Assembly (NCBI RefSeq): GCF_000732635.1
Contig: NZ_JPMD01000013.1
Span: 1-64,000 of the forward strand
Length of the DNA: 64,000 bases
DNA from: Clostridium sulfidigenes
Lineage (GTDB): Bacteria > Bacillota > Clostridia > Clostridiales > Clostridiaceae
Direction of reading: 5' to 3'
Shown: piece by piece, positions 38,061-48,095 of the stretch
Layout: every line of letters starts with the position of its first letter
Position numbering within the stretch: the first letter of the stretch is position 1
Notes under the pieces: generated by a model
What the model was told of the DNA's origin: nothing
The model's input: only the letters and a program-made list of their open reading frames with translations
Database searches by the model: none
Program-made: the position numbers and the translations under genes

Positions 38061-38250
38061 ATTTCATTCTTTTATAATTTATTTTTATTTTTAAAATTTA
38101 TATAATAAACAGAGTTCTTAGTTTCTTTGAATCTTACCAACTGAATTCTTAATATCGGTATTTTTGATACTTATAAGTCGTTGTCCTTTAGGATAAATCT
38201 TTTAAATCCACTGGTCTTTTGAATATTACTTCGATACTCGAATTAATATT

Positions 38251-38279
38251 AGTGTATAACAATTCTGAATCCTTGTCAA
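38251..38279 (-). promoter_or_regulatory. Promoter of the second MATE gene
   Basis: TTGACA (complement of 38274-38279), 17-nt spacer, TACACT (complement of 38251-38256). It lies about 270 nt upstream of the coding start. The leader between (38000-38245) contains further imperfect stems (GGAT/ATCC, CTTA/TAAG). Confidence 0.6.
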
Positions 38280-38372
38280 TTTTTGTTTTAAATTTAATGT
38301 TGTGTTAAATGATAAAAATTCATTAGTAAAAAATTTATCTACTATAACAATAATTTAATTCTCAATAAAAAA

Positions 38373-38406
38373 ACAACCCTCCCAGTTTATTACCTAAGAT
38401 GGTTGT
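38373..38406 (-). terminator. Terminator of the first GNAT gene
   Basis: ACAACC (38373-38378) pairs with GGTTGT (38401-38406); the minus-strand tail is TTTTTTTATTG. Confidence 0.65.
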
Positions 38407-38452
38407 CTAAAATTTTTTCTTTATTATTTTTTTACTCTCATATAAAAGATTA

Positions 38453-38959
38453 TTATGCTGCTTTCTTCCAGAATATTTCCTTTGTAATATGATATTCTAC
38501 TTCTTTTTCAAGTTTTTTTATTTCTCTAAATCCAATTCCCTTTACAAGGTTTTGAGACCTTTTATTATCTTTCTTAATTTTTGCAACAACTTTTTCTGTC
38601 CTCATTTCAAAAAATGCAGTTTTTAACGCTTCCATAACTGCATTATGGCCTATACCTTTTCCCCACAGTTCCTTTTCTCCCACAGCTATAACAATTTCAA
38701 TTGTTTCACCTTTTGGGATAAGCCTTAAAAAACCTATAGTTCCATAGGGATTTTTTATAGTAAAAAATCTACAGTTGTTATTAAATAAATGAGTTAAAAT
38801 TGGCAGATTTATTCTATCTATAACATTAATTAAGTTCTCTCTAGCCTTATTATCTTCATTTAAATACTTTACAATTTCCTCATCACTAAGCCAATCAGCT
38901 ATCTTTTCTGCATCAGATCTATATACTTCTGGGCTTAGGACTATACTGTTTATTTCCAC
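38453..38959 (-). CDS. GNAT N-acetyltransferase
   Basis: 168 aa. The acetyl-CoA binding segment GKGIGHNAVMEALKTAFFEM (motif A, R/Q-x-x-G-x-G/A type) and the C-terminal NKRSQNLVKGIGFREIKK are typical of the RimJ/RimL-like GNAT group. I chose GTG at 38959, 9 nt after AAGGAG; an upstream in-frame TTG would place the ribosome binding site inside the gene. The substrate is unknown. Confidence 0.82.
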   Translation of the reverse strand: MEINSIVLSPEVYRSDAEKIADWLSDEEIVKYLNEDNKARENLINVIDRINLPILTHLFNNNCRFFTIKNPYGTIGFLRLIPKGETIEIVIAVGEKELWGKGIGHNAVMEALKTAFFEMRTEKVVAKIKKDNKRSQNLVKGIGFREIKKLEKEVEYHITKEIFWKKAA

Positions 38960-39281
38960 AAAGTACAACTCCTTAAACCTATTTAATGCTTGCAAACATA
39001 TGTTAATTTACTAGTAACTATGATTTATAATACTATTAATCTTAATATAAGTAAAAATCTTAATTGCTGATTAACTAAGTTTAACTTATCTTTATTGTAC
39101 TTTCCTTTGTTTTCTACAACTTTTCCAATTAGTTTATATTTTCCATTTTTAGCTTTTTAATCCCAGTTAAAGTTATTAAAAGTCTTTTTATGACAATATG
39201 TTGCTTTTCATTATAATATTATTTACAATAAGTATGGGTATCTAAATAATTACAAATAATGAATGAAATGGAGTATAAAAA
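38960..39281. other. Divergent intergenic region between two GNAT genes
   Basis: No ORF is supported. A plus-strand promoter is visible: ATGACA (39190-39195), 16-nt spacer, TATAAT (39212-39217), serving the gene at 39282. Nothing else is recognised. Confidence 0.5.
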
Positions 39282-39827
39282 ATGATTTGTAAAGTTGAAA
39301 CTGAAAGATTAATAATTCGTAACTTTACTCCCGAGGACTGGAGAGATTTACATGAGTATTTTTCTGATGAACAAGTATTAAAATTTGAACCCTACAAGCC
39401 TTTCTCCGAGGAAGAATGTAAAGAAGAAGCACTATCCAGGTCAAAGGGTGATACATTTTTGGCTGTCTCCTTGAAGAGTACAGGAAAAGTAATTGGCAAT
39501 TTATATTTTAGTAAAGAGGATTTTATGACTTGGGAACTTGGATATATATTTAACTCCAAATATCATAAAAAAGGGTATGCTACTGAAAGTGTAAAAGCTA
39601 TTATGAAATATGCCTTTGAGAATCTAGGTACAAGACGTATAATTGCTAATTGTGATCCTCAAAACATATCGTCTTGGAAACTGCTTGAAGCTGTAAATAT
39701 GAGAAGAGAAGGACACCTTCTCCAAAATATCTATTTCTTTGAGGATGAAAATGGTAATCCTCTCTGGAAAGACACCTATGAATATGGAATGCTTGTAGAT
39801 GAATGGAAGACCATAAATATGAAGTAA
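39282..39827 (+). CDS. GNAT N-acetyltransferase (RimJ/RimL type)
   Basis: 181 aa. ETERLIIRNFTPEDWRDL at the N-terminus and WELGYIFNSKYHKKGYATESVKAIMKYAFENLGTRRIIANCDPQNISSWKLLEAVNMRREGHL in two blocks are classic RimL-type GNAT sequence. It acetylates an amino group on a protein, antibiotic or small molecule; the target is unknown. Only a weak GGAG lies before the ATG. Divergent from, but not a close copy of, the first GNAT gene. Confidence 0.87.
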   Translation: MICKVETERLIIRNFTPEDWRDLHEYFSDEQVLKFEPYKPFSEEECKEEALSRSKGDTFLAVSLKSTGKVIGNLYFSKEDFMTWELGYIFNSKYHKKGYATESVKAIMKYAFENLGTRRIIANCDPQNISSWKLLEAVNMRREGHLLQNIYFFEDENGNPLWKDTYEYGMLVDEWKTINMK

Positions 39828-39874
39828 AGTGTCATTACCAACTTTATTTCACAGATGCAGTAAAGTCTAAAATA

Positions 39875-39903
39875 AAACTCCACGACAAATTGTCGTGGAG
39901 TTT
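39875..39903. terminator. Bidirectional terminator between GNAT and fbp genes
   Basis: AAACTCCACGACAA (39875-39888) pairs with TTGTCGTGGAGTTT (39890-39903), essentially a perfect palindrome. It serves the plus-strand GNAT gene and the minus-strand fbpC, whose stop is 2 nt away. Confidence 0.85.
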
Positions 39904-39904
39904 A

Positions 39905-40564
39905 TCAATTTTTTTCTACTATTACTCCATCTTTTAACACTATAATTTTATTTGCAAGAACCTTAGCATCCTCTATATCATGAGTTACAAAAATAGATGT
40001 TATCCCTGCCTTTTTCAATATTACTTTAATTTCATCTCTTATTCTTCCTCTAAGATTAGCATCTAAATTTGAAAATGGTTCGTCTAGTAACAATACTGAT
40101 GGTTTTGGTGCTATAGCTCTAGCTATTGCAACTCTCTGTTGCTGCCCACCACTTAGTTCATAGGGATATTTATCTTTATGTTCTAATAAATTTATAAGTT
40201 CAAGCATTTCCAGAGCTATTTTTTCTTTTTCATCTTTGCTCTTATTCTTTAATCCGTATTGAATATTCTTTTTCACGGTCATATGAGGGAAAAGAGCATA
40301 ATCTTGAAATACCATTCCAACTCCTCTATTTTCAGGTTCAATAAATATTTTTTCTGAAAATATATTCGTATTTCCAATTAACATACTCCCTTTATATGCT
40401 TCTTCAAGTCCTGCAATTATTCTGAGGATAGTACTTTTACCACTACCACTCTCACCTATTATTGCAAGTACTTCGCCTTTTGATAAACCCATATTAAAAT
40501 CCATAATTATATCTTTTTTACTGCTTTTATATTTAAAATATATTTTTTTCATTTCAATAAACAT
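39905..40564 (-). CDS. fbpC: Ferric iron ABC transporter ATP-binding protein
   Basis: 219 aa. Walker A GESGSGKS (37-44), signature LSGGQQQR, Walker B VLLLDEP, and the switch His in FVTHD. It is shorter than typical FbpC (about 340 aa): the C-terminal regulatory TOBE-like domain is missing, as in some clostridial members. Its ATG overlaps the permease stop (TAATG), so the operon is translationally coupled. It powers the permease encoded just upstream. Confidence 0.88.
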   Translation of the reverse strand: MFIEMKKIYFKYKSSKKDIIMDFNMGLSKGEVLAIIGESGSGKSTILRIIAGLEEAYKGSMLIGNTNIFSEKIFIEPENRGVGMVFQDYALFPHMTVKKNIQYGLKNKSKDEKEKIALEMLELINLLEHKDKYPYELSGGQQQRVAIARAIAPKPSVLLLDEPFSNLDANLRGRIRDEIKVILKKAGITSIFVTHDIEDAKVLANKIIVLKDGVIVEKN

Positions 40565-42159
40565 TATATATCCTCCTTATCAGCAACTTTATATAATATA
40601 AATATTGCTATAAAGCTAACTATAACTATTATTAAAGATGGTATTGCTGATTCTGGTATCATTTCATCATTAGCATATTCAAAAACCTTAGTTGATAATG
40701 TATAAAAATTAAATGGTCTTAAATTTAATACTAGGGGCAATTCTTTTATGATCTCAACAAATGTAAGAGCAAAAGCTCCCAGTATTACGGACTTTAACAT
40801 ATATATATCTACTTTAAAAAACGTTTTTGTAACTCCATAGCCTAATGACCTTGAGGCTTCAGTAAATTTATTCCCTATCTTTTCAAATCCGCCTTCAATA
40901 TTTTCAAATCCAATGGCTAAGAATCTAACTAAGTATGCAAATATCAGCATTGCTATGCTTGAACTTAATGCTAATCCTTTAAACTTACCATCAATATCAA
41001 CAAAGAAAAGAATCATAGTTATAGCTATAACTGTTCCTGGTATTGAATACCCTATTAGTGTTACTTTTGAATATATTTTTGAAAGTAGGTTTGAATTTAT
41101 CCTTGAGTAATTTGCTATTATCAGTGACATAACTACAATTAAAAAACTACAACCAACTGCAAGAAGTATAGAGTTTGTTATCATTTTAAAGAAATCACTA
41201 TAATAAATATTTTTATAACTCATAAAACTCCATGCGATCATTTGTACCACTGGAATTAAAAATCCAAGTGAAAATACTAATAAAGCGTATGATGAAGCTA
41301 AAATTTTATAAATACCTTTAAGCTTTTTTCTCTTAATCGGTCTTACCTTTGTATTTGTAAAACTAAACTTCTTTCTACCTCTTAATAATTTTTCACCAGA
41401 TAATATTAGAAATACTACAACCATAAGTATTCCAGCAAGTCTTATAGCTGAGTCTACATCTCCTAATGAAATCCAACTTTTAAATATAGCTGTACTAAAA
41501 GTTTGTACTCCAAAATAAGATACAACGCCATAGTCACTTAATACTTCTAAAGCTACTAAAGTAGACCCGGCCACTATAACCCCTCTACATATAGGCATTA
41601 TCACTCTAAAAAATACACCTATTGAATTACTTCCTAGAAGTCTAGCACTTTCAATTAATCCTGCTGACTGTTTCTCTAAGAACGTTCTTGTGACCATGTA
41701 TACGTATGGAAATAGAAATAATGTAAATATAAATATAGTACCTTCTATAGACATAATATCAAAATATCTTTGATTTACTTCTATGTTTAGAGTATTTCTC
41801 AAGAATCTTTGAACAACACCTGTATAACTCATCATTCCTGCATAAGTATATGCTCCTATATACGGTGGTATAGCTAAGGGTAATATAAGCGACCATCTTA
41901 AAAACTTTCTAAATGGAAAATCATACGCTGATATTAGCCATGCAAGGGTTACACCTATAATAACTGTGAATATTATTGTAAATGTAACTATAATTATTGA
42001 TGCTGTAATATAGTCTTTTAATAAATATTCTTTTATATGTACCCAAGTTCCATTTGGTTTTTGAAACAAGTGAATAATTATGTCTAAATTAGGAAGTACA
42101 ATCATCAAACTGATGATTGTACTTAAAATTGCCCATCCATTAAATTTTAGTTTTTTCAT
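40564..42159 (-). CDS. fbpB: Ferric iron ABC transporter permease
   Basis: 531 aa, about twelve membrane helices as two fused BPD_transp_1 halves, each with an EAA-type loop (ARLLGSNSIGVFFRVIMP and ASRSLGYGVTKTFFKVDI). This is the FbpB/SfuB form. I chose the ATG at 42159, which overlaps the fbpA stop as TAATG and follows AGGATGG; a start three codons upstream is possible. It should carry iron released by FbpA across the membrane. Confidence 0.88.
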   Translation of the reverse strand: MKKLKFNGWAILSTIISLMIVLPNLDIIIHLFQKPNGTWVHIKEYLLKDYITASIIIVTFTIIFTVIIGVTLAWLISAYDFPFRKFLRWSLILPLAIPPYIGAYTYAGMMSYTGVVQRFLRNTLNIEVNQRYFDIMSIEGTIFIFTLFLFPYVYMVTRTFLEKQSAGLIESARLLGSNSIGVFFRVIMPICRGVIVAGSTLVALEVLSDYGVVSYFGVQTFSTAIFKSWISLGDVDSAIRLAGILMVVVFLILSGEKLLRGRKKFSFTNTKVRPIKRKKLKGIYKILASSYALLVFSLGFLIPVVQMIAWSFMSYKNIYYSDFFKMITNSILLAVGCSFLIVVMSLIIANYSRINSNLLSKIYSKVTLIGYSIPGTVIAITMILFFVDIDGKFKGLALSSSIAMLIFAYLVRFLAIGFENIEGGFEKIGNKFTEASRSLGYGVTKTFFKVDIYMLKSVILGAFALTFVEIIKELPLVLNLRPFNFYTLSTKVFEYANDEMIPESAIPSLIIVIVSFIAIFILYKVADKEDI

Positions 42160-43208
42160 TATTTCCATCCTATTTGGTCAAATATTAATGTAGCCTTTTG
42201 TTTATTTTCACCTAACTTTTCAAAATCTATATGTTGAGTATCAAACTCACCCCATGATTTTAATAGTTCTGGAAGTTGAACTTTTTGATTTAATGGAAAT
42301 TCTCCATTTGCTTCTGCATAAGCACTTTGAGCTTCCTCTGATGTTAAGAATTCCAATAATTTAATTGCATTCTCTTGATTCTTTGCACTTTTAGTAATTG
42401 AACCAAAGCTTAAATTAATATGTGTTTCTTTGGGAAAAATTAATCCTATGTTTTTAGATGCATTTACTTCTTCTACATCTGATGAATTCACCATCTTAGC
42501 TATATAGTATGAATTAATGATAGCAACATCTCCTATTCCAGCAGCTATAGCTTTAACTTGATCTCTATCATTACCTTCTGGTACTCTTGCAAGGTTATTT
42601 ACTACTCCTTGAGCCCATTCCTTAGCTTTTTCTTCACCATCTTCTTGAATAAATGAAGATAACATTGCTACATTGTATGATGAAGTTGAACTTCTAGCTA
42701 AAATTTTGCCTTTAAATTCATCTTTTAATAAATCATTATATGTATTTATATTCTCTGGATTTACTCTATCTTTATCATAGGCTATAACTCTAGCTCTTGA
42801 TGTTAATCCAACCCAATTCTTTCCTCTGTATTCTTCTGGTATATTGGAACTGATAACATCAGAAGAAGCCTCTTTAATTAGGTTTTTTTCATTTAATAAA
42901 GATATACTTTCTGCACCAACTGTTAAAAACATATCTGCTGATGATTTGTCTCCTTCCCTTGACATTCTCTCTATTAGTTCATCCGATTTTCCTTCAACTA
43001 AATTTACCTTTATTCCTGTTTGTTCTTCAAACTTCTTAAATAACTCTTTATCCACATCATAATTTCTAGCTGAATAAACATTTACTATATTTTTATCTTC
43101 TACCTTGTCATTTTGCCCTTCTTTTCCTGAAGCACAACCTGTAAATATACCTAAAGTCATCATTGCAGTTGTAATTCCTACTAGGAATTTTTTTCTTTTG
43201 TTTAGCAT
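42159..43208 (-). CDS. fbpA: Ferric iron-binding lipoprotein of ABC transporter
   Basis: 349 aa extracellular solute-binding protein. A lipoprotein signal (FLVGITTAMMTLGIFTGC) gives Cys near position 25. The mature part begins the class-1-binding-protein pattern VNVYSARNYDVDKELFKKFEEQTGI. SARNY and the later INSYYIAKM contain Tyr residues typical of Fe3+ ligands in this family. I chose ATG at 43208, with GGAGGGG upstream; the 33-residue in-frame extension is untranslatable-looking. First gene of fbpABC; two Fur-like boxes upstream imply iron repression. Confidence 0.9.
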   Translation of the reverse strand: MLNKRKKFLVGITTAMMTLGIFTGCASGKEGQNDKVEDKNIVNVYSARNYDVDKELFKKFEEQTGIKVNLVEGKSDELIERMSREGDKSSADMFLTVGAESISLLNEKNLIKEASSDVISSNIPEEYRGKNWVGLTSRARVIAYDKDRVNPENINTYNDLLKDEFKGKILARSSTSSYNVAMLSSFIQEDGEEKAKEWAQGVVNNLARVPEGNDRDQVKAIAAGIGDVAIINSYYIAKMVNSSDVEEVNASKNIGLIFPKETHINLSFGSITKSAKNQENAIKLLEFLTSEEAQSAYAEANGEFPLNQKVQLPELLKSWGEFDTQHIDFEKLGENKQKATLIFDQIGWK

Positions 43209-43278
43209 AGTTTCCCCTCCAAATTTCTTTTTATATAATATATTTCTAAAAATTATTAGATCACTGTTTTCTTTTATA

Positions 43279-43328
43279 ATGATAATCAATATCATTCGTT
43301 TTGTCAATGGTAATGATAATTATTTTCA
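43279..43328 (-). promoter_or_regulatory. fbpABC promoter with two Fur boxes
   Basis: The promoter is TTGACA (complement of 43302-43307), 17-nt spacer, TATCAT (complement of 43279-43284). TGATAATCAATATCA (43280-43294) and TGATAATTATTTTCA (43314-43328) each match the 7-1-7 Fur consensus TGATAATnATTATCA at all but one position. The first covers the -10 box. Confidence 0.82.
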
Positions 43329-43402
43329 CTTATTTTTCTAAGTAAATTTTACCTTATACTTATAATAAATATTACTTAAAATATTCTCAGCAAAAACAAG
43401 AA

Positions 43403-43442
43403 AAGAGGATTTCATAAAAAAACCTTTTTATGAAATCCTCTT
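43403..43442 (-). terminator. Strong terminator after the first two-component system
   Basis: 18-bp perfect stem: 43403-43420 with 43425-43442 (core GAGGATTTCATAAAAA), 4-nt loop, minus-strand tail TTCTTGTTTTTG. About 130 nt after the histidine kinase stop. Confidence 0.8.
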
Positions 43443-43573
43443 ATATCTTTATATAGTTCAATAAGGTATAAAATTTTTATTACAACTACAACTCTTTTCT
43501 TTCCTCATTTTTCATATCTACTCTTCCCCAAATTTTAAATCTCTAAATAGGAATATCCTATTTAGAAAGAATA

Positions 43574-44866
43574 TTATTTTTTAGGTAGTTCTATTGTGAA
43601 AGTCGTACCATAATTAAGCTTACTCCTAACCTTTATTTCACCATCACATAGTTCAATTATTCGTTTTACAAGTGATAATCCTAATCCATTTCCCTCGCTT
43701 AAATGAGATTTATCACCTTGATAGAACTTATCAAAAATATGTCTTCGAGTTTCTTCATTCATTCCAACACCATTATCTGAAACCTTAATAACTATTTTAT
43801 CCTTCAAATCCATTAACTTGATACCAATAGTTCCACCCTTCTCTGTGAACTTAATAGCATTTCCTATTATATTTAGCCATACCTGCTGCAATAAATCCTC
43901 ATTTCCTATAATACTGACTTTATCTAGGTCTATATCTAAGTCAATTCCCTTTTCACTCCACTCTGGTTCCATTATAAGAATTGCACACCTAATCTGTTCA
44001 TCTAATGCAAACTCTGCTTTTCCAGTAATAACCTCTTGATTTTCAAGCTTTGAAAGCTTTAATATATTTGAAGTTAGCTTAGAAAGCCTTGATGATTCAC
44101 TAATAATAATATCTGTAAATTCACTTCTCTCATCATCATTTAAGTTTTTATCTTGAATTAACTTTGCAAAGCCTTGTATAGATGCGATGGGTGTTTTTAT
44201 CTCGTGGGAAACGTTACTAACAAAATCATTTCTTAAGGTTTCTATACTACTAAGCTCATGAACCATCTTGTTAAAATTTTTTGCTAATAATGCAAACTCA
44301 TAATCCTTAGGAATACCTATTTTAACACTAAAGTTTCCCTTCGCTACCTCTTCAGTAGCTTTACTTAAAGTTCTTATTGGCCTTAAGATTCGCTTTGATG
44401 CTATACCTGATATTATGGTAGCTATTAGAGTAGATATAATTAAGGATGTGATAGTTAGAAAAAATGCACGTATATGCACACTTTTTTCATTAAATGAATT
44501 ATATATTTTTATATACCTATCATCTACCTTTAATATAGTATTAATAATAGGAAGTCTTTTGGTTTTAATCTGTAGAAATTCTCTCTCATGAAGCTTATCA
44601 GCAGTTCCAGCATACTCATGCAAATCATTGATAAGTATTACTTCATATCTATCATTATTACTTAACTCTATAATTTTATTTAAAGTAAAATCTGTATTAT
44701 CATATAGTTCTAATATAGTATCTACTACTTTCCTTTGGGCATTTTTTGATTCTTTCTCTATATTTCCACTAAACATTAATGCAGATATTATAAGGGAGCA
44801 AATTCCTGATACAATCATCATAAATAGAAGAATTACAACAAACTTAACTCTTAGATTTTTTCTCAT
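43574..44866 (-). CDS. Sensor histidine kinase (module 1)
   Basis: 430 aa. Two membrane helices (about 9-32 and 135-157) flank a short extracellular loop, then HAMP (about 158-212), HisKA with phospho-acceptor His221 (VSNVSHEIKTP), and a HATPase domain (NIIGNAIKFT, DNGVGM, GNGLGLSLVKRI). Its ATG overlaps the response regulator stop by 4 nt (ATGA). The pair is divergent from an ABC transporter it probably controls. The sensed signal is unknown, but antimicrobial peptides or envelope stress are typical. Confidence 0.9.
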   Translation of the reverse strand: MRKNLRVKFVVILLFMMIVSGICSLIISALMFSGNIEKESKNAQRKVVDTILELYDNTDFTLNKIIELSNNDRYEVILINDLHEYAGTADKLHEREFLQIKTKRLPIINTILKVDDRYIKIYNSFNEKSVHIRAFFLTITSLIISTLIATIISGIASKRILRPIRTLSKATEEVAKGNFSVKIGIPKDYEFALLAKNFNKMVHELSSIETLRNDFVSNVSHEIKTPIASIQGFAKLIQDKNLNDDERSEFTDIIISESSRLSKLTSNILKLSKLENQEVITGKAEFALDEQIRCAILIMEPEWSEKGIDLDIDLDKVSIIGNEDLLQQVWLNIIGNAIKFTEKGGTIGIKLMDLKDKIVIKVSDNGVGMNEETRRHIFDKFYQGDKSHLSEGNGLGLSLVKRIIELCDGEIKVRSKLNYGTTFTIELPKK

Positions 44867-45537
44867 ATCTTCTTAACCGCCTTATATCCAAGACCACGTA
44901 CTGTAACAATCTCAAATTCTGTACAACTATCATATCTTTCTCTCAATCTTTTTATATGAACATCCACAGTACGTTCATCCACTTCGTTATCCATACCCCA
45001 TATTTCATCTAATAACTGTCTTCGTGTAAATATGACGTTAGGATAAGATAATAATTTAAATAATAAATAAAATTCTTTTTTAGGAAGGGTAACACTGTCC
45101 TCATGTCGACTTACAGATATTGAATCATAATCTAAAATAATATCACCTATAGATAGTCTATGTTCATTAGATATCTTAGCTCTTCTAAGAAGTGCTCCAA
45201 CTCTTAATATCATTTCATTTATATCAATAGGTTTTACCATATAATCGTCTGCGCCAACATTAAATCCTTTTCTCTTATCTTCAAACATTTCCTTAGCTGT
45301 AACCATAAGTATTGGCATATTATATCCTGAGTCTCTCAAAGCTTTCACTAAATTGTAACCATCTAACTTAGGCATCATTATATCAGATATTACTAAATCA
45401 ATATGCTCTTTATCCATAATATCAAGAGCTGCTTCTCCATCTTCTGCCATTAATGAGTTATATCCATTTTGTTTTAAGGTTGCAGATATAAGTTTTCTTA
45501 AATTTTTATCATCCTCCACAACAAGTATATTAAACAA
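44863..45537 (-). CDS. OmpR/PhoB-family response regulator (module 1)
   Basis: 224 aa. Receiver domain with phospho-acceptor Asp52 (LVISDIMMP) and Lys in MVKPID, then a winged-helix Trans_reg_C domain (RTVDVHIKRLRERYDS, VRGLGYKAVK). I chose TTG at 45537 (giving MFNILVVEDD), 8 nt after GAGGTGA; the GTG nine nt upstream lies within that ribosome site. Period-11 direct repeats in the divergent promoter region are its likely targets. Confidence 0.88.
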   Translation of the reverse strand: MFNILVVEDDKNLRKLISATLKQNGYNSLMAEDGEAALDIMDKEHIDLVISDIMMPKLDGYNLVKALRDSGYNMPILMVTAKEMFEDKRKGFNVGADDYMVKPIDINEMILRVGALLRRAKISNEHRLSIGDIILDYDSISVSRHEDSVTLPKKEFYLLFKLLSYPNVIFTRRQLLDEIWGMDNEVDERTVDVHIKRLRERYDSCTEFEIVTVRGLGYKAVKKI

Positions 45538-45592
45538 TATTATCACCTCAATTTATTATGTTACTTTATATAATAATTATTTTATGTTAATT

Positions 45593-45665
45593 AAATATGA
45601 ACTTTACAAATAAAAAAGAAATAAAAATATACTTTTAGACCATAATTCATATTAGGTTCATATTA
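45593..45665. promoter_or_regulatory. Direct repeats, candidate response-regulator binding site (module 1)
   Basis: TTCATATTA occurs at 45646-45654 and 45657-45665 (start-to-start 11 bp, one helical turn), the arrangement bound by OmpR-family dimers. A related inverted copy, AAATATGAA, is at 45593-45601. They lie between the divergent regulator and transporter genes. Confidence 0.5.
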
Positions 45666-45707
45666 CGATTCTACAATTAGAAAAGTTAATCGTAAAGGAG
45701 GAGCATA

Positions 45708-48095
45708 ATGTTACAATTAAAAAACATATTTAAAAGTTATACTACAGGCGAATTCACTCAAGTTGCATTAGATGGAATAAGTCTAAAATTTAGAAAATCT
45801 GAATTTGTTGCAATTCTTGGACCAAGTGGCTCTGGAAAAACAACATGTTTAAATGTTATAGGTGGTCTTGACCAATATGATGAAGGTGATTTAATTATCA
45901 ATGGTAAATCCACAAAAAATTTTAAGGACTCAGATTGGGATGCCTATAGAAATAATAGTGTTGGATTTATTTTTCAAAGTTATAACCTAATTTCTCACTT
46001 AAGTATAGTAGATAATGTAGAAATGGGAATGACCCTTAGTGGAGTTTCAAATACAGAGAAGCACAAGAAAGCTCTTGAGGTATTAGAAAAGGTTGGCCTA
46101 AAGGACCATGTTCACAAAAAACCAAACCAACTATCAGGAGGACAAATGCAAAGAGTTGCTATAGCTCGAGCACTAGCTAATGACCCTGATATAATTTTAG
46201 CAGATGAACCTACTGGTGCTTTGGACACTCATACAAGTATTCAAATTATGGAGCTTATTAAAGAAATTTCAAAGGATAAACTTGTTGTTATGGTAACTCA
46301 TAATCCAGAGTTAGCTAATGAATATGCTGATAGAATTGTTGAATTTAGAGATGGTGAGATAAAATCTGATAGCAATCCATTTTATGATGACTTAGATACT
46401 TCTGATTATAAACTTAAGAAAACAAGTATGAGTTTCTTTACTGCTTTAAAACTATCTGGCAAAAACATATCTACAAAGAAATGGAGAACAGCACTTACTG
46501 CTTTTGCCTCAAGTATAGGTATAATTGGTATTGCCTTAATACTTTCATTATCAAATGGATTCGATAAACAAATTGGAGAATTTGAAAATAGTACATTATC
46601 TGGTTTTCCAATAATGATTAATCAAAAAACCGCCGAAGTTGATATGGATGCAATGAGAGAGCAACACAAAGAAGCAGTGAGTAATTCCGTAAATGAAAAT
46701 CAATTTCCAGATGTAGATTACATTTATCCTTATGACCCTAGTAAAAATAGTATTGAACACACAAATGTATTTACTGATGAATACATAGAGTATATTGAAA
46801 ATATTGATTCATCTCTGCTTTCTGGGATGTCCTATACAAGACTTGTTAATATGAATCTTTTGAAATCTGATGGCAAAACTGCAACTCCAGTAAATACATC
46901 TCTAATTAACTTTTCATCATATCCCAATAGTCTAAATTTAGATACTAAAGGATACCTTGAAAGCAATTATGATTTATTAGCTGGGTCATATCCTAAAGAA
47001 AAAACGGATCTTGTTCTTATTGTCGATAGCTATAACAGACTTGACAACTCTATGCTAGAAGCTTTAGGTATAGATTCTAAATCAGAGACTGTAAGTTTTA
47101 ATGATATTATAAACAAGGAATTTAAATTAGCTTTAAATGATGATTACTACAAACAGATGGATAATATATTTACAATAAACGGTACTCCAGACAATCTTAT
47201 AGATATTTATAATAACGATAATGCTATTACTCTTAAAATTGCTGGTATAGTTCGTTCTAGCAAAAATTCAAAGCTAGAAATTCTTTCACCTGGACTTTCA
47301 TATTCAGATGAATTATCACAATATTTTATTGATAATGCTAAAAACTCTAAAATTGTTAAAGTACAGCAAGATTCTAACTATAATGTATTAACTGGAAAGC
47401 CTTTTGGAGGTGCCACTGCTGGAACTAGTATGCCTACTAATCCAATGGCTGCAATGTCACCAATGGGAGGAGGTAGTAGTACTCCTAATGTTACTAAAGA
47501 TGACGTACTTTCTCAATTAGGTGCTACTTCTACCCCATTTGCTATCACCCTTTACCCTAAAGATTTTACTACCAAGGATAGGGTACTTAATTACTTAAAT
47601 TCATGGAATGATGGAAATGCTGTTGAAGACTCTATAATATATACAGATTTAGCAGCCACATTCACAAAATTATCTGGTGGTATTATGGATTCAATAACCC
47701 TTGTTTTAATTGCCTTTGCCGCAATATCACTTGTTGTATCCCTTATTATGATTGGGATAATAACATACATTTCTGTATTAGAAAGAACAAAGGAAATTGG
47801 TGTATTGAGAGCATTAGGTGCAAGGAAGAAAGATATAACCCGTGTATTCAATGCTGAAACATTCATAATAGGTTCTTGTTCAGGATTACTTGGAATATTA
47901 ATATCATACTTATTAACATTTCCAATAAATAGCGTTCTTAAGAATTTAACAGACCTTGAAGGTGTAGCAAAACTTAATCCAGTTCATGCTATAATACTTA
48001 TAATTATAAGTGTTTCTTTAACATTGCTGGGTGGTGCTATTCCAGCAAAAATGGCTGCAAGAAAAAATCCTGTAGAATCATTACGTACAGAATAA
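45708..48095 (+). CDS. MacB-like fused ABC transporter (ATPase plus FtsX permease)
   Basis: 795 aa. N-terminal LolD/MacB-type ATPase (about 1-225; Walker [35 protein letters not shown]), one membrane helix (about 265-290), a large extracellular domain (about 290-650, with a Gly/Met/Pro/Ser-rich patch), and three C-terminal helices with FtsX sequence ([30 protein letters not shown]). Such proteins act mechanically rather than as classical pumps: peptide efflux or envelope stress. In a monoderm no TolC exists. Divergent from its probable regulators; RBS is AAAGGAGG. Confidence 0.88.
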   Translation: MLQLKNIFKSYTTGEFTQVALDGISLKFRKSEFVAILGPSGSGKTTCLNVIGGLDQYDEGDLIINGKSTKNFKDSDWDAYRNNSVGFIFQSYNLISHLSIVDNVEMGMTLSGVSNTEKHKKALEVLEKVGLKDHVHKKPNQLSGGQMQRVAIARALANDPDIILADEPTGALDTHTSIQIMELIKEISKDKLVVMVTHNPELANEYADRIVEFRDGEIKSDSNPFYDDLDTSDYKLKKTSMSFFTALKLSGKNISTKKWRTALTAFASSIGIIGIALILSLSNGFDKQIGEFENSTLSGFPIMINQKTAEVDMDAMREQHKEAVSNSVNENQFPDVDYIYPYDPSKNSIEHTNVFTDEYIEYIENIDSSLLSGMSYTRLVNMNLLKSDGKTATPVNTSLINFSSYPNSLNLDTKGYLESNYDLLAGSYPKEKTDLVLIVDSYNRLDNSMLEALGIDSKSETVSFNDIINKEFKLALNDDYYKQMDNIFTINGTPDNLIDIYNNDNAITLKIAGIVRSSKNSKLEILSPGLSYSDELSQYFIDNAKNSKIVKVQQDSNYNVLTGKPFGGATAGTSMPTNPMAAMSPMGGGSSTPNVTKDDVLSQLGATSTPFAITLYPKDFTTKDRVLNYLNSWNDGNAVEDSIIYTDLAATFTKLSGGIMDSITLVLIAFAAISLVVSLIMIGIITYISVLERTKEIGVLRALGARKKDITRVFNAETFIIGSCSGLLGILISYLLTFPINSVLKNLTDLEGVAKLNPVHAIILIIISVSLTLLGGAIPAKMAARKNPVESLRTE

